A program made the translations under genes and the position numbers. From the NCBI GenBank assembly GCA_913046155.1, contig CAJWRY010000020.1, forward strand, positions 1-16,515: 16,515 nt of DNA, written 5' to 3'. This DNA is from an uncultured Candidatus Nemicrothrix sp. (GTDB lineage: Bacteria > Actinomycetota > Acidimicrobiia > Acidimicrobiales > UBA8592). Below, piece by piece: positions 1-5,999 of this stretch. The notes below the pieces were generated by a model. That model had not been told where the DNA came from. It saw only the letters and a program-made list of their open reading frames with translations, and searched no databases. Numbering within the stretch: position 1 is the stretch's first letter; every line of letters begins with the position of its first letter.

Positions 1-440
1 TGTTGGACTTCTTTGACCAAATGAAAAGCAGAACACAAGGCTATGCAAGTATGGACTACGAAAGTGATGGCTACAGCACATCTGATCTGGTAAAGGTGGA
101 AATTCTTTTACAAGGTGATCCAGTTGATGCCTTTAGTTCAATAGTGCATAGGGATAAAGCGTATGATTACGGGCAGAAGATGACGAAAAAGCTACGTGAA
201 CTAATTCCTCGTCAGCAATTTGATGTTCCAATTCAAGCTGCTATTTCAAGCAAGATCATTTCCCGAGAGACTGTAAAGGCCTATAGGAAAGATGTCACTG
301 CAAAACTATACGGTGGAGATGTTACAAGAAAGAATAAACTCTTGAAGAAGCAGAAAGAAGGCAAAAAGCGAATGAAATCTATTGGTAGGGTTGATGTACC
401 GCAAGAGGCATTCGTGTCAGCTCTGAAGATAGATGATTAG
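1..440 (+). CDS. lepA: Elongation factor 4 (LepA), C-terminal fragment
   Basis: This is the last ~145 residues of the ribosomal back-translocase GTPase LepA/EF4; the G domain and earlier domains lie upstream of the window. The visible part begins inside the EF-G domain V-like region (DFFDQMKSRTQGYASMDYE) and runs into the LepA-specific C-terminal domain. Signatures are the HRDKAY segment, the ELIPRQQFDVPIQAAI run, SKIISRETVKA, YGGDVTRKNKLLKKQKEGKKRM and the closing VPQEAF. All are typical of LepA and absent from EF-G. The frame is open to the window edge, so the TTG at position 3 is an internal Leu codon and not a start. The gene ends with TAG at 438-440, 44 bp before dnaJ on the same strand. 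Identity is very secure; only the 5' truncation by the window limits it. Confidence 0.96.
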   Translation, partial: LDFFDQMKSRTQGYASMDYESDGYSTSDLVKVEILLQGDPVDAFSSIVHRDKAYDYGQKMTKKLRELIPRQQFDVPIQAAISSKIISRETVKAYRKDVTAKLYGGDVTRKNKLLKKQKEGKKRMKSIGRVDVPQEAFVSALKIDD

Positions 441-484
441 GTGCGCATTCTTATTTAAGGCAGCTAAGTTGCAGGGGATAGACA

Positions 485-1585
485 ATGGAAGATGATCTTT
501 ACGATTTGCTGGGAGTGAGCCGAACCGCCTCGTTGGCTGAAATTAAGAAAGCCTATAGGGAACTGGCAAGAAAATTTCACCCAGATGCAAATCCTGATGA
601 TGCTGCAGCTGAGCAAAAGTTCAAAGATATAGCTATGGCCTACGAAATTTTAAGTGACCATGAGAAACGTAGTCAATATGATCAATTCGGTGCAGTAGGT
701 AGTGCTGGCTCTCCTTTCCAGGGTGCCGGTGGAATCAGTGATATTTTTGAGGCATTTTTTGGTGGGCAAAGTCCATTTACTTCTTCAGGATTTCGAACTC
801 AACAGAGGAATTCAGGAGACGATGTCGAAATTGCCCTTAACATAACTTTGGAAGAGGTTGTGAATGGTGGAGAAGCAGAATTTGCACTAAAGCTCGCTCT
901 GGAATGTGGAAGCTGTGGTGGCAGTGGAAGCCAAAATGGCGAATCGGAATTGTGTGGTCAATGCGATGGGAATGGGCAACTGCAACAAGTGCGTCAATCA
1001 ATCCTTGGGCAGATAATGTCGACGACGGTCTGTCCATCTTGTCAAGGCTTTGGAACATTGCTCGTAGATCCATGTAGCTCATGTGGGGGGAGTGGTATTG
1101 AGAAAGCTGAGAAGAGCTTCTCTATTGAAGTTCCTAAAGGCGTTGATACTGGTATTACTCAACGATTATCAGGTATGGGTCCAGCTGGTCCTCGCGGCGG
1201 TGCACGAGGCGATATACACGTCAGATATGTAGTTGAGCGGCATCCTCGTTTTACTCGCAACGGTGAGAATTTGATAGAACAACTTTGGATACCTGTGACC
1301 TCCGCAGCGCTTGGTGCTGAAATCGAATATGAAACATTTGACGGTATGCAGAAACTAAAGATTCCTGCAGGTTCGCGAACCGGTGACAAGTTTCGTTATT
1401 CGGGTTTAGGGGTCCCGAGACTCCAGCGACGTGGTAGGGGTGATTTGATTGTGGAAATAGTTATAGATACTCCGCAAAATCTCTCAGAAGTGTCGAAACG
1501 CTTGATGATTGAATTAGCTGAGGAGTTCGGGGAAACGTTAAAGGAAAAACCTAAAAGGAGTCGAAAGAGTAAACGGAATGAGTAG
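485..1585 (+). CDS. dnaJ: Chaperone protein DnaJ (Hsp40)
   Basis: Cytoplasmic co-chaperone that delivers substrates to DnaK and stimulates its ATPase. The J domain spans about residues 4-68 with the HPD motif at 32-34. A Gly/Phe-rich linker follows (about 70-105), then the zinc-binding region with four CxxCxGxG repeats. All eight cysteines are present (141/144, 157/160, 183/186, 197/200). The C-terminal substrate-binding region runs to residue 366, and the basic tail ends in KRSRKSKRNE. Length and domain order are those of full-length type I DnaJ. The ATG at 485 is preceded by a good Shine-Dalgarno stretch (AGGGG, about 473-477). It sits 44 bp after lepA and overlaps rsmE by 8 bp, suggesting co-transcription. 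No HrcA gene precedes it, although lepA-hemW-hrcA-dnaJ is a common order. Confidence 0.97.
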   Translation: MEDDLYDLLGVSRTASLAEIKKAYRELARKFHPDANPDDAAAEQKFKDIAMAYEILSDHEKRSQYDQFGAVGSAGSPFQGAGGISDIFEAFFGGQSPFTSSGFRTQQRNSGDDVEIALNITLEEVVNGGEAEFALKLALECGSCGGSGSQNGESELCGQCDGNGQLQQVRQSILGQIMSTTVCPSCQGFGTLLVDPCSSCGGSGIEKAEKSFSIEVPKGVDTGITQRLSGMGPAGPRGGARGDIHVRYVVERHPRFTRNGENLIEQLWIPVTSAALGAEIEYETFDGMQKLKIPAGSRTGDKFRYSGLGVPRLQRRGRGDLIVEIVIDTPQNLSEVSKRLMIELAEEFGETLKEKPKRSRKSKRNE

Positions 1586-2264
1586 GGCTTTAGGTGGACT
1601 ACATGAGCTCGATCTTCCACACATAGTTTTAGAGGATTTAGATTCGCCTACTCTTGAAGAAGCGGAAATGCATCACTTGCAGACTGTTAGGAGACTACGG
1701 TCGGGTAGTCACTTGACTGCGACGGATGGGAGAGGGTCTTGGAGCATATTTAGATTTGATAAGTCTATTTTAACTCCTGTGAATGATAAGGCATTTTGTG
1801 AAGGTCCCAAGGTTGCTTCTGAAATTTATATTTCAATAACGAAATCTGGAAAGCCTGAATTAGTCACTCAGAAACTTACTGAATTAGGTGTAGGTTTAAT
1901 ATCGTTTTTTTTCTCCGAAAGGTCAGTTCCCAAATGGGATGCTAAAAAGATTGAGAAAAATCATAAGAAGTTGTTAAAGGTTTCTCGCTTAGCTTTAGCT
2001 CAGTCAAAGGGGGTCTGGTTACCAACGATAGACATCGGGGGGAGTTTCCAAGAAATTGTTAAAGGCACAGATATTGCATTAGCTCATCAGTCAGCGATGA
2101 AGGTAACCAATGAGGTCCGACGGATAGCTATCGGTCCTGAAGGTGGATGGAGTAGTGCTGAGCTTGACACGGTCAATGCTAAGTATTCGTTCCACAGGTC
2201 AATATTGCGATCTGAAACAGCAGCTATTGCAGCTGCAACCATCTTAGAAAGCGAGAGTGCTTAG
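1578..2264 (+). CDS. rsmE: 16S rRNA m3U1498 methyltransferase RsmE
   Basis: SPOUT-family methyltransferase that uses S-adenosylmethionine to methylate N3 of U1498 in 16S rRNA. The N-terminal PUA-like part carries HHLQTVRRLRSG (about 32-43). The SPOUT part shows KPELVTQKLTELGV (92-105) and ERSVPKWD (114-121). The knot and cofactor motifs are IGPEGGWSSAE (185-195) and SILRSETAA (208-216). At 228 residues it is slightly short for the family (about 240) but complete. The ATG at 1578 overlaps the last 8 bp of dnaJ; the nearest clear purine-rich site (AGGAG, about 1556-1560) is far upstream, so translation is probably coupled to dnaJ. dnaJ-rsmE adjacency is conserved in many Gram-positives. The stop at 2262-2264 is 1 bp from the end of the convergent citrate synthase gene. 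Confidence 0.93.
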   Translation: MSRALGGLHELDLPHIVLEDLDSPTLEEAEMHHLQTVRRLRSGSHLTATDGRGSWSIFRFDKSILTPVNDKAFCEGPKVASEIYISITKSGKPELVTQKLTELGVGLISFFFSERSVPKWDAKKIEKNHKKLLKVSRLALAQSKGVWLPTIDIGGSFQEIVKGTDIALAHQSAMKVTNEVRRIAIGPEGGWSSAELDTVNAKYSFHRSILRSETAAIAAATILESESA

Positions 2265-2265
2265 G

Positions 2266-3534
2266 TTATCTTTCCTCAAGTGTTGCAAACGATCTAGTTT
2301 CGTTACCGATATAAAGTTGCCGTGGTCGGGCTATTCTAGTGTTCCTTGAGAGCATTTCATCCCAATGAGAGATCCATCCGGCTGTTCTAGCTACAGCGAA
2401 TAGAACAGTGAACATTTCAACAGGGAACCCCATAGCTTGGTATATGAGTCCGGAATAGAAGTCAACATTTGGGTAGAGCTTTCGGCTGATGAAATAATCG
2501 TCTTCTAAAGCAGCTTCTTCAAGTTTTAAGGCGATATCGAGTTTCGGGTTTTTCCCGGTGATTTCAAAAATTTCGTGAGCTGTTTCTTTGATAATTTGGG
2601 CTCGAGGGTCGTAGTTTTTGTAGACGCGATGGCCGAATCCCATTAGACGACCTTCACCGTTTTTAACAGAATCAATGAAGCTACTTACATTGTCAAATGA
2701 GCCAATTTCATCGAGCATGTTTAGAACTGCTTCGTTGGCCCCTCCGTGTCTGGGACCTGATAGAGCTGCACTTCCAGCTGCAAGGGCAGAGTACGGGTCT
2801 GCATGGGATGAACCGACTACCCTGACGGCAGTAGTAGAGCAATTCTGCTCATGATCAGCATGAAGGATTAAAAGTTGGTCCAAGGCCTTTGTGAAAGTTG
2901 GGTTGGATTGAAAAGGTTCCTTCGGTGAGGAGAAAGCCATTGTTAAGAAATTTTCAATGTAGGACAGTTCGTCGCTAGATTGTGCCCCAGAATAGCCATT
3001 TCGGTACGCAGCGGCTGAAGCGGCGAGCGTTGGCACCTTGGCAATTGCGTTAAGAACGTGCTTTTGTCTTATTTCTGGGTCTTCAACATCTCTTGCATCT
3101 GGGTAAAGCGTTGATAACGCAGCTAGACCGGCTGTAAACATTCCCATTGGGTGAGATTGACTATTAAATGCCTTAAGTAAATTCTCATTTTGCTGATCAT
3201 CAAGGTGGGCATGTCTGGCAAGTTGAGCGTTCCAGTCCTGAAGGCTACTGCTGGTGGGAAGTTCACCATGAACCAATAGATAAGCAACCTCAGTGAACGT
3301 GGATTTCTTTGCCAGGTCTTCAATGCGATACCCGCGGTATTCAAGTTGCCCGGCACCCCCGTCAATGTAGGTAATTGAGCTATTGGTGACAGCTGTAGCA
3401 GCGAAACCTTCATCCTTGAACCAAATGCCAGGAAGAAATTTAGTCCATGGACCAGAATCAACTCCGCCGTCTTCTATGGGGATCTCAATTGACTCACCGG
3501 AGCGATTGTCAGTAATAGTTATGGACTCTTTCAA
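2266..3534 (-). CDS. gltA: Citrate synthase, GltA type
   Basis: Condenses acetyl-CoA and oxaloacetate to citrate, the entry step of the TCA cycle. At 422 residues it matches the larger bacterial GltA type (E. coli 427). Catalytic residues are visible in context: LHADHEQNCST (His225), GPRHGGANEA (His263), MGFGHRVYKNYDPRA (His302) and NVDFYSG (Asp358). The start is TTG at 3532-3534: an in-frame TGA lies 6 nt upstream, no ATG exists near the N-terminus, and GGAG (3542-3545) sits 7 nt before the TTG. The gene follows the carboxyltransferase gene on the same strand after a 104-bp gap containing a CRP-like site and two short palindromes, so it probably has its own regulated promoter. A 2-methylcitrate synthase role cannot be excluded, but the length and motifs favour citrate synthase. 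Confidence 0.95.
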   Translation of the reverse strand: MKESITITDNRSGESIEIPIEDGGVDSGPWTKFLPGIWFKDEGFAATAVTNSSITYIDGGAGQLEYRGYRIEDLAKKSTFTEVAYLLVHGELPTSSSLQDWNAQLARHAHLDDQQNENLLKAFNSQSHPMGMFTAGLAALSTLYPDARDVEDPEIRQKHVLNAIAKVPTLAASAAAYRNGYSGAQSSDELSYIENFLTMAFSSPKEPFQSNPTFTKALDQLLILHADHEQNCSTTAVRVVGSSHADPYSALAAGSAALSGPRHGGANEAVLNMLDEIGSFDNVSSFIDSVKNGEGRLMGFGHRVYKNYDPRAQIIKETAHEIFEITGKNPKLDIALKLEEAALEDDYFISRKLYPNVDFYSGLIYQAMGFPVEMFTVLFAVARTAGWISHWDEMLSRNTRIARPRQLYIGNETRSFATLEER

Positions 3535-3541
3535 ATCTCAG

Positions 3542-3545
3542 CTCC
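3542..3545 (-). promoter_or_regulatory. Shine-Dalgarno site that fixes the TTG start of citrate synthase
   Basis: GGAG on the minus strand lies 7 nt before the TTG at 3532-3534. With the in-frame TGA just upstream, this identifies TTG as the start codon. Confidence 0.75.
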
Positions 3546-3580
3546 GATCGTTTTACAAATTGCATGTTATCGGCAAAATA

Positions 3581-3596
3581 TGTGATCTCGGTCACT
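3581..3596. promoter_or_regulatory. CRP/GlxR-like binding site upstream of citrate synthase
   Basis: TGTGATCTCGGTCACT matches the CRP-family consensus TGTGA-N6-TCACA at nine of ten defined positions. It is centred about 54 bp upstream of the citrate synthase TTG, within the 104-bp gap. CRP-family regulators of actinobacteria (GlxR, mycobacterial Crp) recognise this motif, and GlxR is known to act at gltA in Corynebacterium. No CRP gene is in the window, so the cognate regulator is inferred. Confidence 0.6.
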
Positions 3597-3599
3597 TTC

Positions 3600-3633
3600 A
3601 GAAATCTTTCTATGGACTTCGAGAAAGTTTTCT
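3600..3633. promoter_or_regulatory. Tandem palindromes AGAAA-N2-TTTCT upstream of citrate synthase
   Basis: Two 12-bp palindromes, AGAAATCTTTCT (3600-3611) and AGAAAGTTTTCT (3622-3633), share the form AGAAA-N2-TTTCT. They start 22 bp apart, about two helical turns. Both lie in the non-coding gap just after the carboxyltransferase stop and beside the CRP-like site. This fits a pair of operator half-sites for an unidentified regulator. The inner arms could also pair as a weak 6-bp RNA stem (CTTTCT/AGAAAG). Confidence 0.4.
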
Positions 3634-3638
3634 ATCTC

Positions 3639-4994
3639 TTAGAGCGGGGTATTGCTGTGGAGACGCTTTTGAAGTTTTTCTCTTTTGGATAGAAGGAAAT
3701 CTAGTGCAGCTGAAACTTCCTTTCTGGTGTCCTCTGGATGTATGACCATATCAACGGAGCCTCGTTCTGCCGCTGTGTATGGGTTTAGGAGTCTGGCTTC
3801 ATATTCTGATTCAAGTTGTTCACGCTCAGATTGGGTGGCTTTGCGATGAAGAATTTCAATAGCTCCTTTTGCCCCCATTACGGCGATTTCAGCCGAAGGC
3901 CATGCTAACGCTAAGTCGTTCCCCATAAGTTTGGAGTCCATTACAATGTAGGCGCCTCCGTAGCTCTTTCGGATGGTTACACATATTCGGGGAATTGTTG
4001 CATTTGCATAGGCAAAGGCAAGTTGGGCTCCGTGTCGGATCATTCCTCGCCATTCGAGATCTTTTCCGGGTTGAAACCCGGGCGTATCAACAAAGGTGAT
4101 AATTGGAATGTTGAAAGCATCACAGAAGTTGACAAATCGCGCGCCTTTCTGTGAAGCAGAGATGTCCAAAGTGCCAGCTAGGGATTGTGGTTGGTTTGCA
4201 ACGATTCCAACTGTGTTGCCGTTAATTGTGCATAGCGCCGTAATAATGTTGGTAGCCCAGTCCTTCCGAACTTCGGTAAGAATTTGGTCGTCAGCTACCT
4301 GCGCTATTATTTCGCGCATATCATAGCTGCCAGTCTGCGTATCTGGTACTACATTTTCAATACTCGTCAATAGCCGATCAGCTGGATCAGTCGTGGGATT
4401 ATTCGGTGGGGTAGAGGATGAACTGCTTGGAAGTAAGGAAAGCAACTCGTCGACTATTTCTAAGGCTGAATCAAGGTCAGGCACTACAAAGCTTGCAAGG
4501 CCCGACATTTGAGCGTGTTTTGCAGCACCACCCAAGGTTTCAGGGTCAATTGGTACCCCAGTAAACTCTTGAACCATTCTTGGGCCACTTACGTAGCTGT
4601 AGGAATCTTTAACCATTATTACAAAATCAGCCAACCCTAAAAGAAGCGCTGGGCCAGCTAACGCTGTTTCTTTAACACAGAAGATGATTGGTATTATCCC
4701 TGAGCTAGCCGTTATTTCCTGAGCAGCTTTCCCCCAACCATCAAGTGCTTCTACTCCTGAATCAGGCGGCGCTCCAGTTGAGTTAATGATGCAAATTAGG
4801 GGAATGTGTTGAGTTCTTGCAGTTTTGACTCCTTCCACTAGCTTTTGGCCGTCTGTCGAAGATAGTGGAACGGGGTCAGTTGAAGACCCTAGAGATACTT
4901 CGACAAAGCTTTTGTCGTCGCCTCGTTTAACTTCAACAACCGTGTCTTGTGAAAGCTGCGTTTGCACTTGAACGTTATCTTCTTGTCCACTCAC
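3639..4994 (-). CDS. Acyl-CoA carboxylase carboxyltransferase (PccB/AccD-like), short form
   Basis: Two crotonase-fold carboxyltransferase halves as in the beta subunit of propionyl-/acetyl-CoA carboxylases, which move the carboxyl group from biotin to acyl-CoA. The C-terminal half (about 205-445) is well conserved: GIVANQP, AGTLDISASQKGARFV, FVDTPGFQPG, RKSYGGAYIVM and LAWPSAEIAVMGAKGA. The N-terminal half (about 30-190) is divergent. It starts late, and the expected Gly-Gly oxyanion segment reads ALAGPAL (111-117), with Pro replacing the second Gly. A Ser/Pro-rich linker (190-203) joins the halves. At 451 residues it is 60-90 shorter than usual PccB. No biotin carboxylase or biotin carrier gene is nearby. 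The start is GTG at 4992-4994 without a clear Shine-Dalgarno; an in-frame stop lies 9 nt upstream. The substrate is unknown. Confidence 0.85.
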   Translation of the reverse strand: MSGQEDNVQVQTQLSQDTVVEVKRGDDKSFVEVSLGSSTDPVPLSSTDGQKLVEGVKTARTQHIPLICIINSTGAPPDSGVEALDGWGKAAQEITASSGIIPIIFCVKETALAGPALLLGLADFVIMVKDSYSYVSGPRMVQEFTGVPIDPETLGGAAKHAQMSGLASFVVPDLDSALEIVDELLSLLPSSSSSTPPNNPTTDPADRLLTSIENVVPDTQTGSYDMREIIAQVADDQILTEVRKDWATNIITALCTINGNTVGIVANQPQSLAGTLDISASQKGARFVNFCDAFNIPIITFVDTPGFQPGKDLEWRGMIRHGAQLAFAYANATIPRICVTIRKSYGGAYIVMDSKLMGNDLALAWPSAEIAVMGAKGAIEILHRKATQSEREQLESEYEARLLNPYTAAERGSVDMVIHPEDTRKEVSAALDFLLSKREKLQKRLHSNTPL

Positions 4995-5000
4995 AGGGTT

Positions 5001-5006
5001 ATCTTA
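5001..5006 (-). promoter_or_regulatory. Candidate -10 box for a leaderless carboxyltransferase mRNA
   Basis: TAAGAT on the minus strand lies 6 nt before the GTG start, so transcription would begin at or next to the start codon. No Shine-Dalgarno is visible, which fits leaderless initiation. No convincing -35 box was found, and co-transcription with the LysR gene 35 bp upstream is also possible. Confidence 0.35.
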
Positions 5007-5029
5007 GTATGTTTGTTGAGAAATAGGCG

Positions 5030-5938
5030 TTACTTAGTTGCTAAGTAGATTCCATTTTGGTCGGAACCATATTCGCGGATCATCTGCCGTAGGACTTCAC
5101 GAACAACTCTCGTTGTAGCGGATAGGGGTACTCTTTTATTCGTTGCCAAACCAACTATGCGCCGTGTAAAGCCTTCTAGTGGAATTCTTTTCCATTTGCC
5201 AACCCCTTGGGCTGCGGTGGCGGGGAGAATAGCCGCCCCAAAGCCATCTGTGGCTAGCGATGCTAGGAGTCGCATGCCGTCAACTTCAGCTTTCGGTGAG
5301 AGTTTAATTCCGTGGGTTGCTAAATCTCTGTCGAGACTATCTCTGAAGGGAACGCCTTTGGGGTTCAATAGTAGAGGGAATTCAGCAAGAACGGCTGGGG
5401 TGACAGAGTCGTATTGCGAAAGCGGGTGAGAATTAGGTGCGACAAGAACTGGTTCTTCCTCAAACAATGGCTCTGCTTCGACATCAGGATGGTTGATTGG
5501 CAGGTTCACTATTGCTCCGTCAACTCTTCCCTGAACAACTAGGGGCATTAAGTTGCTTGTCACTGCGTCTGTAATTTGGATCTTGACTTTGGGGTATTTT
5601 TGAGTCATGGACTCCAGGAGGATTGGGGAGACCCACCGGCCTGTAGTACCGATTACTCCTAACCTCACGACTCCTGAAACTTCGGTGTGGAGTGCTTTGA
5701 CGTCTAATGAGATTGATTCAAGTTCTGTTTGAACACGGCGTGCACGTTCAACTACGAGAGCTCCCTCTTCAGTTAGTACGCCAGTTCTTCTATCAATTAA
5801 GGATACTGATAATTCTTGTTCTAGCCTGGCTATATGGGTTGAGATGTTTGACTGGACAGTATGGAGGGATTGCGCCGCTGCACTGAAACTACCCGTATCA
5901 ACCACTGCAACTAGTGCATTCAGTTGTCTAATATCCAT
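5030..5938 (-). CDS. LysR-family transcriptional regulator
   Basis: A 302-residue LysR-type regulator. The winged helix-turn-helix covers about residues 1-60 (MDIRQLNALVAVVDTGSFSAAAQSLHTVQSNIS onward, given here in part as SFSAAAQSLHTVQSNIS), followed by a linker helix. An effector-binding periplasmic-protein-like domain runs from about residue 90 (VRLGVIGTTGRW) to the end. The start at ATG 5938 gives the standard LysR N-terminus. There is no Shine-Dalgarno, but TATACT (5944-5949, minus strand) lies 5 nt upstream, suggesting a leaderless mRNA. A large inverted repeat made of two LysR-type boxes covers this promoter, so autoregulation is likely. The carboxyltransferase gene follows after 35 bp and is the most likely target. 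The effector is unknown; the location between aconitase and citrate synthase hints at a central-carbon or acyl-CoA signal. Confidence 0.93.
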   Translation of the reverse strand: MDIRQLNALVAVVDTGSFSAAAQSLHTVQSNISTHIARLEQELSVSLIDRRTGVLTEEGALVVERARRVQTELESISLDVKALHTEVSGVVRLGVIGTTGRWVSPILLESMTQKYPKVKIQITDAVTSNLMPLVVQGRVDGAIVNLPINHPDVEAEPLFEEEPVLVAPNSHPLSQYDSVTPAVLAEFPLLLNPKGVPFRDSLDRDLATHGIKLSPKAEVDGMRLLASLATDGFGAAILPATAAQGVGKWKRIPLEGFTRRIVGLATNKRVPLSATTRVVREVLRQMIREYGSDQNGIYLATK

Positions 5939-5943
5939 ACAGA

Positions 5944-5949
5944 AGTATA
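5944..5949 (-). promoter_or_regulatory. Candidate -10 box of the lysR promoter (leaderless)
   Basis: TATACT (one mismatch to TATAAT) on the minus strand ends 5 nt before the ATG, placing +1 at the A of ATG. It overlaps the proximal arm of the inverted repeat, so bound regulator would directly affect RNA polymerase. No good -35 box is seen, which is usual for regulated promoters. Confidence 0.5.
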
Positions 5950-5994
5950 TCTAATTTAACGATGACTACTTACCGGCTATCGTTAAATTAGATA
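5948..5994. promoter_or_regulatory. 16-bp perfect inverted repeat: paired LysR-type operator
   Basis: Arms TATCTAATTTAACGAT (5948-5963) and ATCGTTAAATTAGATA (5979-5994) are exact reverse complements separated by 15 bp. Each arm contains ATC-N9-GAT, a form of the LysR-family T-N11-A box known from nod boxes. The box centres are 30 bp apart, about three helical turns, which suits a tetramer. The element fills most of the gap between the aconitase stop and the lysR start and overlaps the candidate lysR -10. It could also fold into a hairpin after the aconitase stop, but no U-run follows, so a classical terminator is unlikely. Confidence 0.7.
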
Positions 5995-5999
5995 CCGGA

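Noticed and set aside
3383..3745. Open frame of 120 codons on the + strand across the citrate synthase start and the next gap
   Set aside because: It is antisense to citrate synthase and the carboxyltransferase 3' end, has no recognisable domain, and would cover the regulatory gap; judged a chance frame.
5948..5994. Inverted repeat as an intrinsic terminator for aconitase
   Set aside because: The arms are AT-rich and no U-tract follows on the minus strand, while LysR-type boxes and the -10 overlap fit an operator better.
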